DNA of 40,930 nucleotides. Source: an uncultured Paraprevotella sp. (GTDB lineage: Bacteria > Bacteroidota > Bacteroidia > Bacteroidales > Bacteroidaceae). The notes under the pieces were generated by a model. That model saw only the letters and a program-made list of their open reading frames with translations. It had not been told where the DNA came from and made no database searches. Shown one piece after another: positions 34,267-40,930 of this stretch (within the stretch, counting starts at the first letter, position 1; each line of letters opens with the position of its first letter). The translations under genes and the position numbers were made by a program. Location of the stretch: the NCBI GenBank assembly GCA_944319925.1, contig CALUFQ010000029.1, positions 1-40,930 of the forward strand, given 5' to 3'.

Positions 34267-35955
34267 TCATGGTGTCACACGAAACCAATCCACGTCCATC
34301 CAGCCACGGTTGACCGCAGGCTCGGCATGTGGTTCCACACACACGAAACCCACCTTCGCGCCAATCCACTTGCCTTGCCGCGCCTGGAAAGGCTCACCGC
34401 AGGCCGTGAACTTCTCCCCGTCGAGACTATAGGCGAAACGGCACTTTCCGCCCGCCTCCACCAGCACCCTGAGATAAATCTCACGACTCACCGTAGGCGA
34501 ATAGATGATGGTCTGCCGGGCGGAAGGGGTAAAACTCGACAACTCGCGCACGGTCTCCTTGCCGCCTTGCTCCGCGTCCTGGCAAGTGCGCTGGCAGAGC
34601 AAGAATTTGTCTCCTTCGCGCCGCACGGTCAAGGCCGAGTAGTCCCACCCCATCACAATCAATCCACCTTCCTGCCCGTCCTCCTTGCTCACCATGGTCA
34701 CCTTCGTCGTGGCCGTGAAAGCCTCGGCCGGGAACTTCTGGAGCAACAAGTTGGAAGCCTCCCAAAGGTTCACATATTTTTTCGACACAGGCCAGGAATA
34801 AAGCCGCATATAGCCATATGGAGTGGTAAAGCCGTACAAATCATGATAATTGGAATGCCATTCCCATTGCAACCCCAAATCCACCGTGTTGAACTCGTCG
34901 CTTTCCGCCGGATTGACGATTTTGGAAAAAGGCACGGAAGGCTTTCGCCAGGTAAGCACGGGATTGCCGCAACCGTCGCCGTCCTTGTCCTCGCCAATGA
35001 CCGGCCATCCGTCCACCCACTTCATCGGTTCGAGCCATACCACGCGGCCATAGCATCCCTTGTCCTGGAAGTGCATGAACCAATCTTCGCCGGATGCTGT
35101 CCGCACCCAGCCGCCCTGGTGGGGGCCGTTCACCGGCGTGTCGCCCTGCTCCAGCACACGCCGGGCCTCATAGGGGCCATACACGTTCTTGCTGCGGGCC
35201 GCCATCTGCCACCCCATCTCCACACCTCCTGCGGGGAACATCAAATAATAATATCCGTCTCTTTTATAAAACTTCGGGCCTTCAGCCGTGTGGTTCACGT
35301 CATCGTTCCCGTCATACACTATCCGCGCCGGACCGATAACTTTCGTGCCTTCGGCATTCATCTCCGCCACACAAATCACGGAATTGACCTGCGCCCGGCT
35401 GGCCGCCCAAGCAAACGCCAAGTAACAACGCCCGTCCTCGTCCCACAAAGGGCAAGGGTCAATGATGCCCTTGGCTGGCTTGACCAATACCGGCTCCGAC
35501 CATTTTCCGCGCGGGTCGGATGCCTTGACCATATACACGCCGAAATCAGGATCGCCCCAATAAATGTAGAACTCTCCGTTGTGGTAACGGATACTGGGCG
35601 CCCACACGCCCTTGCCATGCCGTGCCACGTCGTAAAACTGCCCGGGCACCACGCGTTGCAAGGCATAGTTCACGATTTCCCAGTTCACCAAGTCCGTGGA
35701 ATGCAGGATGGGCAAGCCGGGCGCACAGGCAAAGCTGGATGCTGTCATGTAGAAGTCGTTCCCCACCGCACAAATGTCCGGGTCGGAATAATCCGCATGA
35801 ATCACAGGATTCTTATATGTGCCGTCACCCAAATCGGGAGACCATACCTTAGACACATAGGCCTGCTCTTGCGCTTCGGCACAAGGCACAATGCACAAAG
35901 TACAGCCCAACAGCCAAAAGGCACCCCTACTAATCGAAAAACTCATTCTCTTCAT
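34267..35955 (-). CDS. GH43 glycosidase with C-terminal beta-sandwich domain
   Basis: This 562-residue protein has a signal peptide (about 1-28), a five-bladed GH43 propeller and a C-terminal concanavalin-like domain (about 350-562, SDEFNTVDLGLQWEWHSNY onwards). The catalytic triad is visible: Asp58 in YSDPD as the base, Asp166 in IIDPCPLW as the pKa modulator, and Glu225 in HTAEGPKF as the acid. The family includes alpha-L-arabinofuranosidases and beta-xylosidases, and the two-domain layout is common in the beta-xylosidase group. It probably leads the GH43, MFS, GH88 transcript, with 44- and 27-base gaps and a GTATGCATAC-like palindrome upstream. Confidence 0.92.
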   Translation of the reverse strand: MKRMSFSISRGAFWLLGCTLCIVPCAEAQEQAYVSKVWSPDLGDGTYKNPVIHADYSDPDICAVGNDFYMTASSFACAPGLPILHSTDLVNWEIVNYALQRVVPGQFYDVARHGKGVWAPSIRYHNGEFYIYWGDPDFGVYMVKASDPRGKWSEPVLVKPAKGIIDPCPLWDEDGRCYLAFAWAASRAQVNSVICVAEMNAEGTKVIGPARIVYDGNDDVNHTAEGPKFYKRDGYYYLMFPAGGVEMGWQMAARSKNVYGPYEARRVLEQGDTPVNGPHQGGWVRTASGEDWFMHFQDKGCYGRVVWLEPMKWVDGWPVIGEDKDGDGCGNPVLTWRKPSVPFSKIVNPAESDEFNTVDLGLQWEWHSNYHDLYGFTTPYGYMRLYSWPVSKKYVNLWEASNLLLQKFPAEAFTATTKVTMVSKEDGQEGGLIVMGWDYSALTVRREGDKFLLCQRTCQDAEQGGKETVRELSSFTPSARQTIIYSPTVSREIYLRVLVEAGGKCRFAYSLDGEKFTACGEPFQARQGKWIGAKVGFVCVEPHAEPAVNRGWMDVDWFRVTP

Positions 35956-35969
35956 AAATTCTCTGTTGC

Positions 35970-35981
35970 AGTATGCATACT
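35970..35981. promoter_or_regulatory. 12-bp palindrome upstream of GH43
   Basis: AGTATGCATACT is a perfect palindrome 15 bases before the GH43 start, within a very AT-rich stretch. No TAnnTTTG box is visible nearby, so this may be an operator or part of a non-standard promoter. Confidence 0.45.
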
Positions 35982-36036
35982 ATAATATACTTTATTTATA
36001 TATACGAACGAACGCGCCCTTTCCCTTGTTTAAGAA

Positions 36037-36077
36037 ATAAAAAAAACCTTGCAAAAAGCTAACGCCCTTTGCAAGGT
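36037..36077 (-). terminator. Terminator of the BACON-lipoprotein/GH51 transcript
   Basis: ACCTTGCAAA (36046-36055) pairs perfectly with TTTGCAAGGT (36068-36077). On the minus strand the stem is followed by a run of eight T (36039-36046 read in complement). It lies 28 bases beyond the GH51 stop. Confidence 0.9.
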
Positions 36078-36104
36078 CATACAAATCTGCGAAACCGAAC
36101 TCCG

Positions 36105-38705
36105 CTAAATCTCAATCAGGCTGAAAGAATAAGCCGGAAGCTCATATTCGAAATCAGGCTTCACCTTGATGGTGCTCTCCTTCGGACGGGCATTACGGTC
36201 GTCCCAATTGCCGGTCAGCACCTGCAGGCGGGCATCCACTTCCCCGCCCTCGCCGAAACGGTCTTTCAAGCTCGTCATGTCCAGCTTGCCTTTCACGGGA
36301 TGGTTCAGCAAGTTGACCAACTTGATATACACTTTCCCCGTCTTGGAGTCGCACACCGTGCTGGCCGCCAAACGCTCGCGCACCCCTTTCCGGCGTTCAT
36401 TCACCGCGAGTTGGGTTTCGATGTATTCGTCACCGGAACTGTTGCCGCAAAGTTTCTGCACGTAGTAACCCACAGTAGGCTTCACCTCCTTGTTATTGAA
36501 ATAAATCATGTCCGGATTCCACTGCGTGTGTCCTTCCTTGGCCAAGAGCGGCGCGTATGAACACATTTCCACAATATCGCCGTTGCGCTCCATGCCACAA
36601 ATGTGCATCGCTTCACAAAGGGCTGTCTCGATATCGTTTGGACGACCGGGTGCATGGGCGGCATATTCGCCGAGATAAACCTTGGAGCCGTTGCGGTCGT
36701 ACTGGTCATAGTAATCCTGGTGGTAAATGAACCAGCCGGGAGTCTGGTAATAATGCTCGTCAATCATGTCTATGTCGTGGTCTTTGGCCAACCGCCATCC
36801 GGCTTCGTAGTCGCTACCTTCCGACCATGGTCCCGAAGTCCCACAAACCATGATGTCGGGATACTTTTCTTTCACGGCCTTAATGATCATCAAGTAACGT
36901 TCCTCAAAGGTTTTGGAAATCAAATCCTCATTGCCGATGCCGATATATTTCAGGTTGAAGGGTGCGGGATGCCCCTGTTCCGCGCGCAGCTTGCCCCACT
37001 TCGTAGTCTTGGCATCGCCGTTTGCCCATTCTATCAGGTCGAGCACGTCCTGCACGTAAGCCGGCATCTCGTCCATCGGTATGCCGCCTTGCTGCCCGTG
37101 TCCCCCGTCGCTGGAATTTTGGCAACTTACGCCAGCCGCCAACACCGGAAGGGGCTCGCATCCCAAATCCTCGCACAACTGGAAGTACTCATAATAGCCC
37201 AAACCTTTGGTCTGATGGTATCCCCAAATGTTGCGTTGCGGTTTGCGGGCTTCGAGCGGGCCGATGGTCTCTTTCCAATTGTACATGTTGTGCAACCCGT
37301 CGCCATGCGCCGCGCAACCCCCCGGGAAACGCATGAACTTGGGCTTCATGTCGGCCAACGCCTGTGCCAGGTCGGCGCGCATGCCGTTCTTACGTCCCTT
37401 GAACGTGTTCTGCGGGAAAAGCGAGATCATGTCCATGGCCACTACGCCTGCACCTTGCGGTTCCACTTTAATGGATGCATGGTCGGCATCGGAATTGGCT
37501 TTCAACACAGTAGCCACCTTTTTCCAATCGGCCTTTGGGGCTTTCACCGTAGCCTCCGCCACGACTTTCCCGTCCTCCACAAGGCTCACCTTGATTTTTC
37601 CACCTTTGCCCTCCAGCTGCTTGGAAAACATGGAGAAGTCGTATTTCTCCCCTTTGCGAAGCACGATGCCGTCAAAACCTCCGTTCGTCAACGCCACGTT
37701 GCCCGGCTGCTTCACGTCCAAAGCCGCATAATGGGGATTGTTCTCGTGGATGGGCGCATCCGTCCGCACTTCCCACGTGCCTCCATCGCCTTCCAATGTC
37801 CATGAAAAATCCGCTTTCCAAGCCTTGTTTCCGCCTTTCACGTCGGCCTGCGAATATTCGAAGTCTCGGTTTTGTACCAGCTCGGCATATAAGCCCCCAT
37901 CGGCTGAATAGTTGATGTCCTCGAAGAAGATGCCTATCAACTTGTCGCTGATTTTCTTTTTCTTGCCCGCGTCTATCTTGATTGTCGCCTCCAACGGTTT
38001 CAAGCCTTGGAAACGCGTTTCGTTGTCGCGCGCCAATTCGCCGTTGAGCGCACCCCAATATGCGGCATGCTCCACGGCCCATTCCATACGCTCCACCTGC
38101 GGATAGGCCACTTTCGTGACTTGTCCTGTCACCATCTGCCCGTCCACCATGGCCTGTTCCAAGGTCTGCACATAAGCGGAAGCGTCCACCTTGCGCGGCT
38201 TGCTGAAACGATAAAAATCCTTGGATTCCGTGGCATAGACATCGCCTTCCTTCGTCTTGAACACCACTTTATATGTGGCCGAGGCTGCGTCATAGGACAA
38301 CACGGGCGACAGGCAGCTGCCCACACCTTCCATATAAGGGTAATCCTGCGGCTGCCACGTAATCAGGTCTTTGCTGCCAGCCACGGCAAACTGGTTCACA
38401 TTGTCGTTCACCTGAAACACACAACGCCACGTGCCATCCGGCATGCGAAGAAGGCTGGGGTTGAACATTTTCTTTTGCGCCCCCCACGTGCCGAAATCGC
38501 TCTTCACGAAAGCATGTCCCGGCCCGATGCCTTTCCATGTGTTCTTGTCCGCGCTCCAAGCGAAATTCAGACCTCCACCCGGATGCACGTTGTAAGACAT
38601 CAGGTACACAGAATCGGGCACAGCCGCCGCTACCGGCGACACAGCCAGACAAGCGCCACCGCACATTGCCGCAAAGAGCATCTTGCTCATCAGATGTTTG
38701 TTCAT
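36105..38705 (-). CDS. GH51 alpha-L-arabinofuranosidase with N-terminal propeller domain
   Basis: This 866-residue protein has a signal peptide (about 1-28). Residues 35-165 resemble a partial GH43-like propeller (FNPSLLRMPDGTWRCVFQVN, WQPQDYPYM). A CBM-like beta-sandwich follows (about 240-430), then the GH51 barrel with acid/base Glu593 (GIGNEDL) and nucleophile Glu680 (YLGEYAAH), and a C-terminal beta-domain. GH51 removes alpha-L-arabinofuranose from arabinan, arabinogalactan or arabinoxylan. The N-terminal propeller lacks obvious GH43 catalytic residues and may bind or position substrate. It follows a BACON lipoprotein gene by 52 bases and ends in a strong terminator. Confidence 0.9.
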   Translation of the reverse strand: MNKHLMSKMLFAAMCGGACLAVSPVAAAVPDSVYLMSYNVHPGGGLNFAWSADKNTWKGIGPGHAFVKSDFGTWGAQKKMFNPSLLRMPDGTWRCVFQVNDNVNQFAVAGSKDLITWQPQDYPYMEGVGSCLSPVLSYDAASATYKVVFKTKEGDVYATESKDFYRFSKPRKVDASAYVQTLEQAMVDGQMVTGQVTKVAYPQVERMEWAVEHAAYWGALNGELARDNETRFQGLKPLEATIKIDAGKKKKISDKLIGIFFEDINYSADGGLYAELVQNRDFEYSQADVKGGNKAWKADFSWTLEGDGGTWEVRTDAPIHENNPHYAALDVKQPGNVALTNGGFDGIVLRKGEKYDFSMFSKQLEGKGGKIKVSLVEDGKVVAEATVKAPKADWKKVATVLKANSDADHASIKVEPQGAGVVAMDMISLFPQNTFKGRKNGMRADLAQALADMKPKFMRFPGGCAAHGDGLHNMYNWKETIGPLEARKPQRNIWGYHQTKGLGYYEYFQLCEDLGCEPLPVLAAGVSCQNSSDGGHGQQGGIPMDEMPAYVQDVLDLIEWANGDAKTTKWGKLRAEQGHPAPFNLKYIGIGNEDLISKTFEERYLMIIKAVKEKYPDIMVCGTSGPWSEGSDYEAGWRLAKDHDIDMIDEHYYQTPGWFIYHQDYYDQYDRNGSKVYLGEYAAHAPGRPNDIETALCEAMHICGMERNGDIVEMCSYAPLLAKEGHTQWNPDMIYFNNKEVKPTVGYYVQKLCGNSSGDEYIETQLAVNERRKGVRERLAASTVCDSKTGKVYIKLVNLLNHPVKGKLDMTSLKDRFGEGGEVDARLQVLTGNWDDRNARPKESTIKVKPDFEYELPAYSFSLIEI

Positions 38706-38757
38706 GTTAGATTATTATTAAAATTAGAGATAATGATTGTCCGTTCCATCCAGGCCT

Positions 38758-39435
38758 CTATTCCCCGGCCTTCTGCCCGAGCTGCCTTATCCGGATGTCT
38801 GACGACACACCGCGGCTCGTCAACCTGAGGACTGCCGTGCGCTCCGCTGTTGAAGTATTCGGCTCCAGCGTGTATGCAACCGTATGTTTTCCCGCCCGGC
38901 CGGACGTGGCTTCGCCCTCAGCAAAAGCTATCCACGCCGGTTTCTCGCCTTGGAAAGCCAAAGTCCAGTCATTGCTGTAAGTGGTGAACACCACGCTGTC
39001 GCGCACTTGCATCGCCGTATCCTGCAATTCAAAACGGTAGTCCCGGCGCACGGGATGGCTGATGTTCAAATAATGCAGTTGTGTGTAGCATGCCCCCAGC
39101 GATTTCCCGTCCGCATTGAAATAAATCACCGCCGACCTGAGCGTGTCAGTCTGGTTCGCATCCACAGTGATCATGATACGGTTCACCATATAATATCCAT
39201 CCGGCACCGTACCAGCCATGGAATCCGGGCTGATGCGCATCCAATCCGGCACTCCCGAAAGCGTCCAGTCATACGTCGTGGCAAACTTCAGCGTGTCCAC
39301 ACTCTCATCGGCATACAGCACCGACTCACCCACAGGATAGACAATTTGTGCAAATTCATAAGAATTGCCTTTGTTGTCACAAGCGGCAAACACCACCGCC
39401 GCACATACGATAGCACTCCAAATAAACTTCTTCAT
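38758..39435 (-). CDS. BACON-type surface lipoprotein
   Basis: This 225-residue protein has a lipoprotein signal ending VVFAACDN, with Cys19 as the predicted lipidated residue. It has two immunoglobulin-like repeats with the BACON-type pattern (WTLSGVPDWMRISPDS and WTLAFQGEKPAWIAFAEG). BACON domains are common in surface glycan-degradation proteins, where they act as spacers or bind mucin-like or glycan ligands. It precedes GH51, so it may help present the enzyme or bind the substrate. Its own ligand is unknown. Confidence 0.85.
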   Translation of the reverse strand: MKKFIWSAIVCAAVVFAACDNKGNSYEFAQIVYPVGESVLYADESVDTLKFATTYDWTLSGVPDWMRISPDSMAGTVPDGYYMVNRIMITVDANQTDTLRSAVIYFNADGKSLGACYTQLHYLNISHPVRRDYRFELQDTAMQVRDSVVFTTYSNDWTLAFQGEKPAWIAFAEGEATSGRAGKHTVAYTLEPNTSTAERTAVLRLTSRGVSSDIRIRQLGQKAGE

Positions 39436-39460
39436 GAACTTATTTCAATTAAATCGCAAG

Positions 39461-39508
39461 CAAAGATACCCAAATAATTGAAAGAATCCCCATTAATCCG
39501 TATATTTG
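39461..39508. promoter_or_regulatory. Divergent promoters of the lipoprotein/GH51 and winged-helix genes
   Basis: On the plus strand TTG (39478-39480), a 20-base spacer and TATATTTG (39501-39508) match the consensus. The TATATTTG ends 4 bases before the ATG at 39513. On the minus strand TATCTTTG (39461-39468) is a -7 box 25 bases before the lipoprotein start. The two boxes overlap the same short region. Confidence 0.7.
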
Positions 39509-39512
39509 CAAC

Positions 39513-39857
39513 ATGGGAAACCCTTTTTATAACGATATTTATGAAATATTGCAGGCGCAAGGCTGCAAAGGGCTTCCCGTGAACATCATCGCCAAGCACG
39601 TATATAACCGCCATGCCGGATTGTTCTCCCCTGAATTTTCCTACGAACGGATTTACCAAAACATACGCTTCTTCCTGTGGGCGCAAGCCGGGAAAGCCTC
39701 ATCTCCCTTCATGCCCGGAGCCCACCGCGGATGGTATGCCCTGAAGCCGACTTCCACCCAGCAGTTGCACATCGACTTCAAGAAAGAAGAAACACCTACC
39801 ATCGAAGCTACAACAAACAAAGAGGAACAGCCCGCAGACCATCCCTCCCTATTTTGA
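39513..39857 (+). CDS. Small putative winged-helix protein
   Basis: This 114-residue protein has a helix-rich N-terminal 75 residues (YNDIYEILQAQGCKGLPVN, IYQNIRFFLWA and RGWYALK) whose pattern resembles the HARE-HTH or wHTH class, followed by a Glu/Thr/Lys-rich tail ending HPSLF. Similar short proteins exist in other Bacteroidales but I cannot name a function. The tail's final residues loosely resemble the beta-clamp binding motif QL(S/D)LF. The gene has a consensus promoter that ends almost at the start codon, so the mRNA may be leaderless. It is a lone gene, divergent from the lipoprotein gene. Confidence 0.65.
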   Translation: MGNPFYNDIYEILQAQGCKGLPVNIIAKHVYNRHAGLFSPEFSYERIYQNIRFFLWAQAGKASSPFMPGAHRGWYALKPTSTQQLHIDFKKEETPTIEATTNKEEQPADHPSLF

Positions 39858-40154
39858 GGAACCGTTTTTGAATAATTCCGCAAACACCTCAAATCCGCAG
39901 TAATGACAATGCCCCCTACAAGGGGACATTATCGCACAGTTTTTAAACTTGGGGATTCCCCGCCGCGTGGGATTTGTAGCCCCATGCAATTGAGTATCAG
40001 TATTTTCAATCTGAGAAAATATACTGCTTGATTGCATTAACCTGGGCTTCACGCATCTAAGCCCTTGCGGGTCCCAAGGATTCGGAAATCCGCACCCCAA
40101 TTGCGCCGTATTCGGAAATCCGTCACAGCAAAAGAAGCAAAAAGCAGCTAAGAA
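39858..40154. other. Non-coding stretch with hairpins and a short direct repeat
   Basis: No gene is seen. Structures include AATGCCCCC-TACAA-GGGGACATT (39908-39930), which nearly closes, an imperfect inverted repeat at about 39986-40036 (arms GCAATTGAG...CAGTAT and ATACTG...GATTGC), and a 13-base direct repeat at 40080-40122. The stretch separates the putative winged-helix gene from the terminal repeat. Confidence 0.5.
40080..40122 (+). repeat. Two 13-base direct repeats, 30-base period
   Basis: ATTCGGAAATCCG occurs at 40080-40092 and 40110-40122. Each copy is itself partly palindromic (CGGA/TCCG). Confidence 0.8.
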
Positions 40155-40420
40155 CCCTGCGCACATCCTTCCATTGACAGAATAACACTTTCGGGTACGC
40201 GTTGACAATTTGCTCATTTTCACCTTCTGAGATTCGCGTATTCGGCCGCTGGGCCGGGACGGCGCGGAAAGAACGCAGCCACACGCGCCTTGCGGGAATC
40301 AAAATGTCGCGGAATCCCCTCCAAACCTGTCCTTTTGACGGGACACGGGACACTCCCGGCGCGGAAGTCCGGCTGGCGGGAAAGCCCGCCGGAGGATTCC
40401 GCCGACAAAATGATACGGGA
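40155..40420 (-). repeat. GC-rich interspersed repeat, copy 2 (inverted relative to copy 1)
   Basis: This is the inverted near-identical copy of 1-265; the matching stretch begins after CCCTGCGCAC and continues to ATGATACGGGA. The palindromic hairpin GGCGGG-AAAG-CCCGCC is retained with one changed pair. The element continues to higher coordinates, where its mate lies outside the window. The minus-strand frame of 250 residues through 40123-40875 is a by-product of the repeat. Confidence 0.9.
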
Positions 40421-40770
40421 AACGTGTCCGGGCAAAAGTTCCAACGGGAAAGAAAAACGCCCCCGAGGCCGCCGCGAAAAAGTTTCTGTACCGGGATTTT
40501 TCCGTCCGAGCCCCGAAATAAAAATTCCGAGCCCCGAAAAAAGAATTCCGGGGCTTGGAATTTCGCGTTCCGGCCCCGAAATTTCTCGCCGGACTGCTCC
40601 AAAAAGTGAATGACTTTGACAAAAACTTGCACAGAACCCCCGTTTTGTGCAAAAAAATCGCGCAAAAATCCGCTATTTGGGCCGGATTGCGCAAAGGTCG
40701 CGTCACGAAAATCAGCAAAAACGGAACAATTCGTCTGTTTTCGCAGGCATTTCATGACATTCTGATTTTG
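40421..40770. other. Gene-free region with repeated CCGAGCCCCGAAA motif
   Basis: No credible gene. The motif TCCGAGCCCCGAAA occurs at about 40505 and 40527 with a variant at about 40567 (TCCGGCCCCGAAA) and one inverted variant (TTCCGGGGCTTGG) between. It may be the rest of the interspersed element of which 40155-40420 is the end. Confidence 0.5.
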
Positions 40771-40929
40771 AGGTCGTAACGACCCTTTTGTTTTCCTTGC
40801 GGCGGCCATAATGGCCGTTTTGTTTCCCTTGCGGAATGACACGTGGGTGGCCCCCCCTCCGGCTCTTCGAGCCACCTCCCCTGCAAGGCGGAGGAGTTTT
40901 TTCTCCGCACGGGCAAGTGACGGGAAGCA
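40771..40929 (+). repeat. REP-like element, copy 2, with two tandem palindromes
   Basis: GGTCGTAACGACC (40772-40784) is followed by CTTTTGTTTTCCTTGCGG, and 31 bases later GGCCATAATGGCC (40803-40815) is followed by GTTTTGTTTCCCTTGCGG. Both palindromes have a central A and the form GGYCRT-A-AYGRCC. The first 28 bases match 9455-9482 exactly. Further hairpins occur at 40861-40873 (GGCTC/GAGCC) and 40891-40907 (GGAG/CTCC). The copy may continue beyond the window end. Confidence 0.85.
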
Positions 40930-40930
40930 G

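Noticed and set aside
34327-35985. 552-codon plus-strand ORF opposite GH43
   Set aside because: It is antisense to a clearly conserved enzyme with its catalytic triad intact; the long frame comes from the base composition of the GH43 codons.
40080-40122. CRISPR array
   Set aside because: Only two 13-base repeats with a 17-base spacer and no cas genes; too short and too few.
39858-40154. tRNA or other RNA gene in the gap after 39857
   Set aside because: No cloverleaf with a TTCGANNC-like arm or CCA end was found; the hairpins do not fit a tRNA.
40123-40875. Minus-strand 250-codon ORF through the terminal repeat
   Set aside because: It lies entirely in repeat DNA, has no ribosome binding site or recognisable domain, and its Arg/Phe/Gly-rich translation follows the repeat sequence; a fragment of the same frame recurs at 5-316.

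Overview
The window is chromosomal DNA of a Bacteroidales bacterium (phylum Bacteroidota) with roughly balanced base composition. The evidence is gldE beside ssb and mutY, a complete moxR/bat aerotolerance operon, a protein joining an HU domain to a LysM domain, the lineage-specific small ORFs DUF4295 and COX24/AURKAIP1-like, and repeated use of the Bacteroidetes promoter form TTG-N20-TAnnTTTG. The carbohydrate genes suggest a plant-glycan-degrading gut commensal. I cannot fix the genus.

Layout. 1-265 is one copy of a GC-rich interspersed repeat whose inverted partner lies at 40155-40420. 375-5831 (minus strand) holds an AlaX-like editing protein and serB, then a phosphopantetheinyl transferase, gldE, ssb and mutY. 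5997-8170 (plus) holds an HU protein, a 29-residue basic ribosome-type protein and RNase G, ending in a strong terminator. 8579-9379 is a secreted GH25 muramidase, flanked by two gene-free stretches that carry palindromic repeats. 9738-14915 pairs a large GH127 beta-L-arabinofuranosidase-type enzyme with a divergent propeller/AraC regulator that is frame-disrupted. 14908-23998 (minus) is the moxR, DUF58, bat-family, PAP2 operon. 24134-28240 (minus) holds ftsY, rimO, HU and HU-LysM. 28373-29016 is rpmB, rpmG and DUF4295. 29118-31526 is map, tsaD and a cinA-type gene. 31778-39435 (minus) is a second pectin/arabinan group: GH88, an MFS sugar transporter, GH43, GH51 and a BACON-type lipoprotein. 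39513-39857 is a small putative winged-helix protein. 39858-40930 has no credible gene and is built from repeats.

How the genes fit together. Housekeeping modules (tRNA quality control, serine synthesis, DNA repair, translation, envelope biology) are interleaved with two glycan-degradation groups that lack SusC/SusD partners in this window. GH43, GH51, GH127 and GH88 together would fit removal of arabinose side chains and unsaturated uronic acids from pectic material, with an MFS carrier importing the sugar. That is an inference from families, not a demonstrated substrate.

The most notable items are the membrane-spanning HU-LysM protein, the inverted flanking repeats, a REP-like doublet of palindromes each followed by TTTTGTTT, the disrupted regulator with a G7 tract, and a long hairpin in the RNase G leader. 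No tRNA, rRNA, CRISPR array or transposase gene was recognised.
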